From the NCBI RefSeq assembly GCF_019175385.1, contig NC_083348.1, positions 49,498,950 through 49,562,949 on the forward strand: 64,000 nt of DNA, read 5' to 3'. The position numbers were made by a program, and so were the translations under genes. Positions within the stretch are counted from its first letter, which is position 1; every line of letters begins with the position of its first letter. This DNA is from Lycium barbarum (taxonomy: Eukaryota; Streptophyta; Magnoliopsida; Solanales; Solanaceae). This document shows positions 12,348 through 23,356 of the stretch, piece after piece. The notes beneath the pieces are model-generated. The model searched no databases and had not been told where the DNA came from. It saw only the letters and a program-made list of their open reading frames with translations.

Positions 12348-12836
12348 AGGTCTGTCCTAGGGGTTGTCTGCAAAGTCGTGTCCGGTAGAGTCTGGTTTAT
12401 GGGTGTGTAGCGCGCCACACTTATAGACAGGAGGCTATGGGGCATTTAGGGATTGTTGACCTTCTTTCTGTCTCAGATCGTGCGATAGAGCCAAGTTATA
12501 GGAAAATGGGATTCTATCTGTAAGCCTCACCTACGACGGTAAGAGGCAAATAACGATATGGAAAAGCCAGTAGGGCAAGTCTGGAAATATTCGTTCTGTT
12601 ACCCGAAATCGGAAGTTCTGAGCGGCTGGGATGTGATATATAGTTGTATGTTCTGTAAAGTACTGTTGGTATCTGTTGCGTAGGATTTCGAATAGTAAGA
12701 AATGGTAAAGGTGATACGGGTCATAAAAAGGGCAAAACGGTAATTGTAAAAGGAAGGGCGTGTGACGAAAAGTGTTTCGAAATCTGTAAGACCTCGACTA
12801 GCCCCAAATCATGTAATAAGGGCCATATGAGAAAGC

Positions 12837-12944
12837 TGGTGCGATTATATCTGCTTAAAGGCACCGGATTTCACCACAGTTTCGAGGTTAAGCCTGCTCA
12901 AGCGGGAGCAATTTCAGGATGGGTGACCTCCTGGGAAGTATGCC
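12837..12944 (+). ncRNA. 5S rRNA-derived sequence inside the LARD-like element
   Basis: About 105 bases align in order with plant 5S rRNA. The start is GGTGCGATTATAT, followed by GCACCGGATT, an A-box-like GAGGTTAAGCCTGCTC and a C-box region AGGATGGGTGACCTCCTGGG that matches plant 5S closely. The last 15 or so bases of 5S rRNA are missing. A TTTT run at 12949-12952 could serve as a Pol III terminator. The middle is diverged, so this is unlikely to be a functional ribosomal RNA. It reads in the same direction as the element. Internal 5S promoter elements are known in Cassandra-type elements, but there they sit in short LTRs. Confidence 0.85.
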
Positions 12945-14293
12945 AAAATTTTATGTATTCTGATGTAAGAGAACAATGGAAAGCTAGAATGGACTGATTG
13001 AGACTAGAATATACGAGATGGTTGGAGATCATAAAAAGGCCACACAACGCGCAATCAGTTAGATTAGAAAGGAAACAGAAAGAACGCTACAGTTTTGGAA
13101 TTTGAATAGGTTTGAATGATGTTTGGGGGTAAAGTGTGGTCTAGTTGAAAATGATTATGCATGCACATATGAATACGTATGATGCCCTATCTGTGATTGT
13201 ACTAGTGAATACGTGTGTCCCCGCGACCGGTGCTAGAATGCGAGAGGCACCAACTGAATAAGAGTACCGAGCCCCAAGTAACAATAACAAAGGTAAATGG
13301 TACGTATGTTATAGGGTAGGCTGTTGTCATTCCCCCTATCTATTAAGTTTGGAAGGTTCCAGTATAATGATATTGGGAAGGAAAGAGAGTAAGTGAAGCA
13401 AAAGCAAAAAGGTCAAACATTAGGAGGAAGCGGAAGGTAGGAAATATGACCGAGCCGAACCTCCGGAAGAGGATGAAGTATGATTATACGAAACGAGGGA
13501 AAAATGTGTGAGGTCTGAAAATTGACCTAAATAAGCGAGACCAAAGGAATCGCGAGTACGATAAGGAATGTTGTACGGGAATAGACAAACCTTGATTATA
13601 TTACAAGTTAGTCTAGTGTGTGACGATGTCTGGAAGGCAAAATGAGTATGGGTATCAGGAAAGATGAGAAAAAAAAAATGTGAATAGGCAGGATCTTTGA
13701 GAGAGCCAACAAATGACACATAAAACTATTTGTGGGACAATTTGACAAACGAGTTACGAATGAGTGAACAGGTTTTGATGAAATAATTCGTGGTATGATG
13801 ATCAGGGTGAGTAATGAAGTGTCGACAAGTAAATTTTCGTAAACCACAGAAGCCTCAGTAGAAGTGGTCTGATTCTAATCAAAACTTTGTCTGTTGTACT
13901 TTCGTGCCTCTGATTTCGATGAGGCTCTGTTTATTATGCCTCTGTACCTTCGAATCTAATTACGTTCTTATCTGATATGCTTCTGCACGATTGACTCTGG
14001 TTACGAACCAGTCTGATAAATTTTTGCACGTCTGACTCGGATCACGGATCTGTCCGACATACTCCCATACGTCTGACTTTTACTACGAATCTGTCTGCTA
14101 CAGTCCCGTACATTTGACTCTGACTATGAATTTGGCCGGTATGCTCCTATGTGTCCGACCCTAGTTATGAATCTGTTTGATATGACGTAGGATTGTGATA
14201 TCGTTGTAAGGAACCGAGGAGTGTGACAACAAGTGAAAGATGTGAAGTGTTGGACCTCCCCTGAGACGTTTGTAAGGCCGGTAAGGCTAATTT

Positions 14294-14313
14294 AACATTC
14301 GTGGACGAATGTT
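14294..14313 (+). other. Hairpin just upstream of the PPT
   Basis: AACATTCG and CGAATGTT pair perfectly around a TGGA loop. A hairpin of the same shape with other bases (CGTTCG/CGAACG) lies at the same place in the gypsy element (23325-23340). Confidence 0.7.
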
Positions 14314-14317
14314 TTAC

Positions 14318-14329
14318 AGGGGGGGAGGA
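14318..14329 (+). other. Polypurine tract of the LARD-like element
   Basis: AGGGGGGGAGGA lies directly before the TGTTATACC start of the 3' LTR. Confidence 0.9.
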
Positions 14330-17300
14330 TGTTATACCCCGTACTTTCGCATGTTCGGGAAAATTCGAAATGATTTTGATTTGCAAGGAATAAGGCCATA
14401 TGTTGATATGAATTCACATAGGTGAGTGTTGTTCATGAAAAATATTGGTGTGGGAATACGGAGGAAGGCCAAGGACAAAATTGGAACTTCAAAAATTAGT
14501 TTCGGGAATTATAAAAAAAAAAAAGATTTCTTTGGAATTGGGCTCAAAAAATAAGGGATAAAATTAGGCCCAAAAGAAATGGGGTGGCCGGCTAAAGCTA
14601 TGGCCCAACCCATGATTTTAATAATTTTCCATGTGCAAAAATTATATAAGGATCACTATCCATTAGAATATTCAAGAAACAACAAAGAGAGGACAAAACA
14701 AAAGACGAAGGGCAAGGGAAAGGAGCTTTCGGCCATGGCTATGGAAAAATAGCCATGGGAAATCTTGTTCTAAAAATATTTTTCTTGTGGTATTTATACT
14801 AATTCAAGGTCCCTCTACAACATGGTGCAATTATTTGGGAAGAAAGGGCACTAGTTTCTTCAATGGGACAACATATTTGAGTGAAGAAGTTGAAGAGAAA
14901 AGGTAAGAATTCATTCCATATTATTAAGTTATGAAGGCTTGTTTGTGTTGTAGTGTATGGAAATGAGTAGAATTCATGAAAATATATAAGTTTGCAAAGT
15001 GGGAGTACATACCCATGTGTGGCCGTGTGTGTATTAATGTGTGCATGTGATGAATGGAAATTTATGTTGTATTCTAGTTGTGATAATTGTGGAAATTGCA
15101 TTGAGAATGAAAGTGGAATGAATTTGGTTGAAGTGGGAAATGTGTAGGTTGGCCGTGTGATGTTGAAATTGGAATGGAAATAAATCACTTTTGTTTAATA
15201 TGTTAATTGTGTTAATGTGATGCTTGCAATATAAATGAAGATGAAATGATATAAGTTTGCATTGAAATGGAAAGTAGAAGTTTATGTCGTTTTATGATGG
15301 TTTTATGACATTATGAAAATGGAGTTGTTAAGGATATGATTATGATGATCATTGATGGATTTGGAAGGTGGAAACATGTTATGGATATGTATGCCAAAGA
15401 CTAGAAGTTTTGGATGAAATATGATCTTGGTGGAAAATTGTATATCTTGTATATCGAGTGAATATTTTGTGAAAACGATATGAAATGCTTCTAACCTACA
15501 TGGTGATGATCTTGATTAGTGATGAATATGAAAATATTGAGCTTAGTTTGGAAGTGTGAAGTCGGAATGGACGTTAGTGCATTATGTCGGAAAATAGAGC
15601 TAGTGGCCTTATATTGTGCTATATTGTAATGGTTGTTGACTTTGTCGATGCTGTTGGGTTGTTGTCGCTATTATTTGAGCCGAGATGTTTCTCGGGGGTG
15701 CTATATTTATAGGGGAGATGCTGCCGAAATTTCGGTAGACAAAATGAAGTTAAGTGCATTCTTAAGTCTTGGAAATTCTAATTGGTAACAATGACCAATT
15801 GCAGATTCTGGACGAAACGGGAATCGAGTTTGGAACGAGCGTACGAAGTAAGAAAGGTATGTAAGGCTCCCCACTTCTTCTTTTGGCATGTCTTAGTATG
15901 TCAGGTTGATATCGGAACCCCGGGAGCAATTCTGCTCCTCGAAATCCGAATTAGAAAATGACTACTATTCATTCAATTCCATTGAAACCTAAGGACCCTA
16001 TTTTGACTAGAAAGTAACCAAACGTCCGAAACTTGTGCAAACATAGTCGGATCACTTCGAAACCTTTATGTTTGATTCCATAGACCTCAAATGTCCGTAA
16101 ATCATGTCCGCCACCTCGACTTGACCCGAGGTGGGCCCGCTAAGTCCGAAACCCTTTTGTTTGCTCTATAAGGTTCACTTTGGCATAACGCCGGTAAAGG
16201 ACTTTCGTTTATGAATTTGACTATCATAAAATAATGTTTTGGTCGCCACGATATCTTAAACTATATTTTGAACCACAACGACCATTTTGGAAATATTTTT
16301 GTGAAATGAACCCCGTTGATAGGGCATAGGAGCTCCGCTACAAGTACTCTGCTAGAATTATTTTGAGATAAGTATTCGGATATGAGTAATCTATTCGAGT
16401 AATCCGTTATGAATATTCCGATAGTATGTTCAATCACTGGCACAAGTCTTATAAAATGCTTGGACACGTGAAATGACTCCAGACGTTCTGTGTTGATACA
16501 TTCCATCGTGCCTTCCAAAAAAAAAAGTTATGTATGTGCCTTATGACTACCGTCCGATTCCTTGAACTGCTCCGTCGATCGAAATCCGTTTTGAAACGTT
16601 CGTGACGATTTTGTGGTAAACGTGTCCGTAAATATCACGTATCAATTCCGATCGTTCCGAATTACGTCTATAATCCTCAAATGTCAATAAGTGTTTGTAT
16701 CTATCGAGTCTGAAATATGTGTATCTGGTCTCTCACTACTCCGTTCGTGCAAGCCCTACCATGTCTATTCACTGAGCCGGACCAAGCTATGCTGTCGTGC
16801 GCTATTTCCCTATGTTGCCTATGGTGTTCTGAAATTTAACCATGAGGGCTGGTCTGGGCTGAGCTCGATCCCCAAAGCGGATAGTATCTGCGCTGCGTGA
16901 TTTGATACCAGGCAGACGCGTTGGGAGTGTACTGGGCGGAGCTCGAGCTCCCGAGACTGGTCCGTGACCCGTGTACTGGGCAGAGCTCGAGCGGGAAAAA
17001 CGGGCAGTTTTTGCATGGGATGACCACTGTACTGGGCCGAGCTCGAGGTGGCATACCCCTTGTAGACGCGTATTTTGATATGATATAATGTGCTATGATC
17101 TGATACGATATGTTTGTGTATGGTGTGACCACTGTACTGGGCTGAGCTCGAGGTGGCACACTCTTTGTAAACACCATATGATTCACAGGTGGCAACATCT
17201 GATCCGATACGCTACGGCATCCTGATATGGCATATGACTCTATATAACTCTGGATTTTGATTCTGCCTATCCGTCTGGAATCTGATTCTGCCTGTTCGTC

Positions 17301-18184
17301 TGGAATATGATTTTGTCTGCCCATCGGGAATTTGATTTTGTCTGTCCGTCTGGATTTTTAATTCTGTCCGTAACGCCTCGGTCTGTCCGATATGATTATG
17401 ATTCTATTCGTACACTCGGTCTGTTTGATAAGATTATGGTTCTGTCCGCTACCCTTCTGTCTGTCCGGCTAAATTACGTTTCTGTATGTTGTACTTCTGG
17501 TAATCTGATCCGGACCACGACTCAGTCTGTTCTATTCTGCACCTCTGTCTCTGATTATGATGGTATCAGTTACATCTGTGCCCCAGCTCTGTGCGATGAT
17601 TCTGTCAGTTAAACTCGGTATGTCTGTCTTGGATTTGGATTCAATTATGCCTGTTATATTTCCATATATATATTTATGTGTTTTTGGTCCAGGCTATGAT
17701 TATACTTGTGATATTTTTGCTTTACACACTCGGTACATTTTCGTACTGACCCCCTGTTCTTTGGGGGCTGCGTTTCATGCCGCGCAGGTACTCCCAGATG
17801 AGCTAAAGTGGTTACAGAAGATGATCCAGCGGGGTCGGCAAACTCCATTTGCTCCTGGAGTGCCGCCGAGTTAGAGTCCGTATGTTATGGTTCTGGATTA
17901 TGTTAGAGACTTTGCAGACAGTGTCGTGAGTATTGGTTGTTCGTCTGTAAGCGGCTCCATCAGCCGATATGTAGGTCTGCGTTATGTTATGGATTCTGTA
18001 TGATTATATGTGTTTGTTTGATTTGAAAGAATATTTCGGAAAGAAAAAAAAATTTACTATGCATTTTACCTTATCCGATTTAAAAGTTCGATGTGATTTT
18101 CTGTGTAGCAGGAGTCTGAGGGTTCGCTCGGCCCTAGGTAAGGGTCGGGTGCCTATCACACCCCCAAAATGTCGGGGTGTGACA
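14330..18184 (+). repeat. 3' LTR of the LARD-like element
   Basis: It is nearly identical to 8135-12332 apart from a clean deletion of about 344 bp at 16319-16322 and a few substitutions. It is followed by the TSD GATGA. The two-hairpin block is at 17731-17790 (CCCCC 17750-17754 with GGGGG 17763-17767). Confidence 0.9.
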
Positions 18185-18189
18185 GATGA

Positions 18190-20708
18190 CATCAAGTATC
18201 TATCCGCATCACTTTCCTCAAGATTCAACTGTCCTGTTAGTTCGAAGAAGCCAGATAGAGATGTAGATATACTTTGGTTAGAGGAATTGAGTCCTCTCAG
18301 GATGATGGTTGGGAGTTCATTTTGATTTGGCTTGAAGGAGGGTTTTGAGATATTTGTACTTGGTAACAGTGATGACAGAAGAGAGAATAAGAAGTTTGAT
18401 GGTCTGACGATTTTGGTAAGTGAAGAGAGAGAAAGACACGAGACGTGCATTTAAGGTGTCCAAGATGACATTTTAGGACAGGTGTGAGAGACGAGACAGA
18501 TTGGGTCAGAATTGAAGCATCGATTGAAAGACTTAAGTTTTGAAATTTGAATTAGAAGACGCTTGACAACTTGGCACTTAAATAGTTCAGAACATATGAA
18601 GGTACTGAAAGAACTACTAACATGAGTCACATAGAGATCGGGTCTGGATAGTCTTGACAGTGCTGAGCAACAGTTTTGTACCTTGTTCATATGTTGTCTT
18701 GCACCTCCCATGTGTGCATACCCCTTCGTCTATCACACCCACCTTTCTTTTATCTCTCTTCAACCTGCACACGATGTCAGTGTTTGGATTTAGGAACCAA
18801 AATCAGCTTGGTTCCCTTATAATTATAGAAGAGATGGATTAAGTTCCTTTTCACCCAAAAAGGAAGCACATTCCCTTTCTTCTTCTGAGGTCCTTTCTTT
18901 TGAGAACCAGTTCCTTTAGTGTCCAAACTTACTTTATTTTTGATGAATTCTATGTTCCTCTGAAAAGATTCAATTCTTTCTTTGTAAGACTCCTTGTAGT
19001 GGCATGCTTGTCCGCAATGAGTGCACGGCTAATTTTCAGTGGTGGAGACATCCTTGATCTGGAGATTGTAGGGTGTCTTCCTGTAACCAATCCCTTCCCT
19101 ACCGCTTCCTTTACTCTTGTACATGGAGGTAATTACATCAAAGCACCAGGTCCACTTGAGAATTTTATCAAGATCAAACTTAATTTTGTTCAAGTCTTCC
19201 TTCAATTGGTTGCTCCTCTCGACTTCAGTAGTGAGACTTAGTTTTGCCTTTTTGATCTCATCTTTAAGCTCCAAGTAAATTTTACTAACTTCACCTTTCC
19301 CTTTAAGAGACGCTCCTATATCCCCTTTTATTTGACCTTCCAGGATAATATTCAGCTAATTGGTCTCATCAACTTGCTCTCTCATCTCTCCAATTGACAC
19401 CAACAGATTGTCTCTTTCAAGTTCGGAATTACTGATTTCAAGAGTTAGTGCATCCTTTTTAACAATAAGGGGATGATAGGAATCAATTAGCACACCTGAC
19501 AGTGACATAATGCTATTTAGAGAGTAGGCTTTTAGGTTTTTCTTTACCTCCAAAATATTTACCTCTTCCATGTCATCACTCTCGTCACTATCGTTTGAAT
19601 TTGACTTTAACATGAGTGAAAAGATAGACTCATACTTGGAGTCTTCATATTCAATGACCACCATGGATGTATCCCTTATGCCGTCCTCATCTTCAGACTC
19701 ACTGGAGAAGTCCCTTAATACAACAAGTACCAGCTTTACTATTTCATCAGTAGCTTTTTTTCTTCTAAACCTTTTGTCAGGAAGCTGGTTTCTCCTTGCA
19801 GTTCTATCATAATTTTCCTGTTTACTCAGAGAACACTCTTTGGCGAAGTGACCAGTCTACCACACCTATGGCAGAGATAGTCATTTCCTCTGGAGTTTCT
19901 ACTAGAGCTTACGGCCTTCGAGATTCCACCACTTCTTCGGATCAGTTTATAAATCTTCATGTGAGATATGCCAGCTCAGTTCATTATCACTTGAGTCTTC
20001 TCTGGCAGCTTTGGAGAAAGACTCTTTTCTCTTTTTGCTTCATTCTTTTCATTCTTCTTCAAGGTCATCTTTATCTGATAGGTTTTAAGGTTTCCAATGA
20101 GTTCAATGACCGTCAGCTTGGTGAGGTCTTGGGCTTAAAAAATTGCATTTACCTTGCTGACCTAAGAATCTGACAAAACACCAAGCAGCTTCCTCACCAG
20201 TTTAGTAGTTGTGATGTCCTCTCCTATAGAATGAAGCTCATTGATGATAGAGGTGGTGTGCATATTATGAAAAGATTCATTCTCCTTAATTTTGAAAGCC
20301 TCATACTCTATGGTGAGCATGTCAATTTTGGAGTTTTTCACCTGTGTTGTTCCTTCATGAGCAGTTTGGAGAGCTTCCCAAATATCTTTAGCAGTTGAAC
20401 ACGCTGAGACTTGATTGTATTCATTAGGTCCTATTCCACACACAAGGATCTTCTTTGCTTTATAATTTTTCTCCACTGCCTTTCTGTCAGCATCATTGTA
20501 TTCTTTCCTTGTTTTGGAAATGATTTTAACACCATCTTCACTTGTGTGTGCTAATATGGGCACCATCACAGATGATATCCCACAACTCTGAATCTTCAGC
20601 CATGATGAAGTCATGCATTCTTGTCTTCCACCACCCATAGTATTTTTCGTTAAATATGGCTGGCCTGGTGAAAGATTGACCTTCTTCCATATTTGGTGGG
20701 GCTGCCAT
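18190..20708 (-). pseudogene. Copia-type gag, broken
   Basis: The gag start is at 20708 (MAAPPNMEEGQ). It continues in several frames into a UBN2-type gag domain (20638-20162: KDIWEALQTAHEGTTQV, IDMLTIEYEAFKI). A degraded CCHC zinc knuckle lies near 19880-19840 (CHRCGR). An acidic segment with SDSNDSDESDDMEE follows (19664-19356), then a coiled-coil-like segment (19274-19029). Frameshifts occur near 20630 and at several points after 20160. Below 18800 only a Ser-rich frame remains, and no integrase or reverse transcriptase follows. Family: Ty1/copia gag of the Solanaceae type, by recognition. Confidence 0.75.
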
Positions 20709-20750
20709 TTAACAGATTCTTCCTAGGTGTTAGCCTTTTGGAAAGCACCT

Positions 20751-20762
20751 GCTCTAATAACA
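20751..20762 (-). other. Primer-binding site of the copia-type element, mutated
   Basis: On the - strand it reads TGTTATTAGAGC. That is two changes from TGGTATCAGAGC, two bases inside the 5' LTR edge at 20765. Confidence 0.7.
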
Positions 20763-20764
20763 AT

Positions 20765-21015
20765 TGTTAAAGGTTATGCGTCCACCAAATAATGTCTAGA
20801 GGGACCTGGTTGAGTACCAGCTCCCTTATGTAATGCAATAAGTAAAGAAGGCACTGGTTTTACCATGAAAAACTCGTTGCTCAAGGGATTAAAAACAACG
20901 ACCTAAACCAGTAGGATATCAACTCCACTGCACGAGCCACTTCATAATACAACCTATTGTAAGCTATGAACTAACTCCCATAATCCCTCAACCCTTACAA
21001 TGTTAGCAACCTAGG
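20765..21015 (-). repeat. 5' LTR of the copia-type element, inner segment
   Basis: It matches 5433-5680. It is interrupted after CTAGG (21011-21015), the left TSD of the gypsy insertion. Confidence 0.85.
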
Positions 21016-23304
21016 TGTCACGACCAAACCCGCCATGACTAGCACCCACACTAACTCCTAGTGGGCGAACCAATACGCCTAACCATCTACTCATTCAATC
21101 CGTTTTTATTTAACCAATTCATAACAGTCAAACACAAGATAAATCAATAATTAGTCATGCCATAAAATAATAACGTAAATGTGGAAGACCTAACTATTAC
21201 AACCCTAAAATCTGAACGTCACCATACAAGGACTCTAATCCAAAATATGTCTAAGGAATGTATACTGTCCAAAATAAATAACCATCAATGTCTGGAATGG
21301 AAATAGACATTAGATAAAGAAGATCTTCGGGCGGCCTGACATGGACAGAAGCTCACTCTAAATCCGCCAGTGAACGGCCTCAACACTAAATAAGATGTTG
21401 GGAAAAAGTATCTGGATTACAATCTGCACTCAAAAGAATGCAGCGAGGTACTATTAGTACAAACACTATGTACTGGTATACATCATAGGCCAACTAAGAT
21501 TAGTATCATGCATGAATCACAAAATCAATAAAATAGACAGATCAGTCAACAACACAATATAAAATAGCCCAACAACAAGTCAACTAAGGATAAACACAAT
21601 CAAGTCATCCAATGATATCAAATCAAGTCAACGGAAACAAACACGGAAATAAGTCTACCAACAACGACCGAATACACGCTGTACACACATGATAACTGAT
21701 GTCATTGCCCAGTAGTCATGTCCTGTAGGGGACCCATAGTGTCCATGTACCACTCGTTCCTGATCCTCTCCTCGGACCTGAGCTCACAACCAGGCCACAT
21801 CCTCACCCTCGGTCAAATGTGCCTGTTCATATCTAGGCCTCATCCTCACCCCCGGTCAAATGAGCCTCTTTATATAGATTCATATTTATTGTCACATCGC
21901 TTTCATTAGACAATTTTATCATTTTTGTACCTCAATCTCACCAAGAAGATCATATTAGCTTCTCCCCACAACATCATCAACCTGTAGGTTCCAAAATATC
22001 GAATAGTGGCATGAAGCCCACAAAATCACTCAATCAATAGCATATAGGAATTTCAACCACACACATTATGCTTGAAGACTAGACATGATTTCTCCTATTA
22101 ATTCACAACACATACAATTAACTAATCAAAGTCTAACTTAAGTAGACCATAACCTACCTCAACTGTAGAGCTGAAACAATGCAGATTACTCCGCTATAGC
22201 CTTTTCCATCCGTAAAGCCTCAAAACGCTCAAAGTCTAGCAATTAAGATGCTAAATAAGTTACAAACACTCTAGTCAACATTATCAATTCAATAAACACC
22301 CTTCCACCTTACCCCTTTCTAATGGGTGAATGATTACTAGGTGCAAATCATCCAAACATTGGCCTTAACAACCACAACTATCAGTTTATGAGGCTATTTA
22401 ATCAAATTATCTCATACAAACAGTTTATATGGTCAAGCTACCATTTTTATGAAACCCTAAGTCTCAAATCACTTAGTTCATGCCTCTAATGGTTCAATTC
22501 TTGACTAGAAAGTGATAACCCAAGCTATTAGATGAATAACACTCAATAATATTCATAACGTAACCCATCAATAATTACTATTCCCAATTCACATTGTAGA
22601 CCCTTAAAAGGGATGATAATCATATAGATTAAAGCGTAATAATGGAAAGAATGGTTGAGACTTACCTCTCAAGGATATTGTTGTCCTAGCTTGGAAATTC
22701 GCCCTAGGTCCTTGTGGGGAACTGTTTTGTAGTATTTTATGAATAAAGAATTCGAAACTAAGTGTTTAAAAATCGAGATTCTGTCCCCGTCACTGTAGCG
22801 GTCTCGCTATAGCGGGCAAGTGCCCGTCGTAACGGACCATAACGAACCTGTACCTCCGTTGTGGCGAGCCTGGTCCAGCTGCAGCGGTCCAGTGTCCACT
22901 ATATGACCGCGACGGCGAGAGGTCGATCACTACAGTGGTCCTACCGTAGCGGTAATCCTTCCGTTGCAGCGGTACTACTGAACCAGTATACTCGCTAATT
23001 TCACGATTTTTCAACTCAATCATGCAACACTTCATCCGAGACCTCACAAACACAAACAAAACATGTACATAGACATAAAAACACTATACGAACTCACCCG
23101 TGGCCTCAGAATTTCGAACGGAGTTCTAATTTCCTACGCCACCCCCAAATGGTATAAACACAACAAACTATAATCACACACAAGCCAAGTTTTCAGTTCA
23201 TAGACTTATACAATCAAGTTTCTATTAGTTCGTTCTACCATTGGGAAGGTCCTATTTGGTAAGGTGATCCTATATTTTCCATAACGATCGGGAGGGCCGT
23301 TACA
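21016..23304 (-). repeat. 3' LTR of the nested gypsy element
   Basis: It starts with TGTCACGACC and ends with CCGTTACA on the + strand. A GC-rich array of TAGCGG-type palindromes lies at 22785-23000. A hairpin pair like those of other LTRs is near 21420-21490. Confidence 0.9.
22785..23000. repeat. Array of TAGCGG/CCGCTA-like short palindromic motifs
   Basis: More than ten copies of TAGCGG, CAGCGG or close variants lie in both orientations, in an otherwise AT-rich LTR. The matching array in the other LTR is at 30268-30510, with sequence differences. Confidence 0.75.
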
Positions 23305-23324
23305 CCAGATACCAATTAAGACAT

Positions 23325-23340
23325 CGTTCGTCCCCGAACG
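23325..23340 (-). other. Hairpin before the 3' LTR of the gypsy element
   Basis: CGTTCG and CGAACG pair around a 4-base loop, 20 bases inside the LTR edge. The LTR-proximal 13 bases (AATTGGTATCTGG on the - strand) are not a purine tract and look more like a primer-binding site. Confidence 0.6.
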
Positions 23341-23356
23341 GACAAAGGTGAGGAAT

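Larger units (their letters stand above)
12333..14329 (+). other. Non-coding interior of the LARD-like element
   Basis: No gag, protease, reverse transcriptase or integrase motif is visible in any frame. The first 200 bp resemble the gag-pol element leader at 61130-61320. A 5S-like sequence lies at 12837-12944. The remainder is unique AG-rich sequence, ending in a hairpin and a PPT. Confidence 0.8.
8135..18184 (+). mobile_element. Large non-autonomous LTR retrotransposon (LARD-like)
   Basis: TSD GATGA lies at 8130-8134 and 18185-18189. The LTRs are 4198 and 3855 bp, beginning TGTTATACCC and ending GGGGTGTGACA. The interior is only about 2 kb (12333-14329), with a PBS, a PPT and no coding capacity. 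The leader after the PBS resembles the leader of the gag-pol element at 61130-61320, including shared TAGCGCGCCACA-like and GATCGTGCGATAGAGCCA segments. This suggests a gypsy-type autonomous partner. By eye the LTRs differ at roughly 0.5% over the first 2 kb, so the insertion is young. Confidence 0.9.

Noticed and set aside
12837..12944. Calling the 5S-like stretch a Cassandra element.
   Set aside because: Cassandra carries 5S sequence in short LTRs of a small element. Here it is in the interior of an element with 4-kb LTRs.
8607..15188. A 129-codon - strand frame found twice (8607-8996 and 14799-15188).
   Set aside because: The two copies are the same LTR stretch duplicated by retrotransposition. 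The frame is antisense to the element and shows no protein family.
20162..20638. Independent host gene on the - strand.
   Set aside because: It is the UBN2 gag domain of the copia-type element, followed by its other gag pieces.
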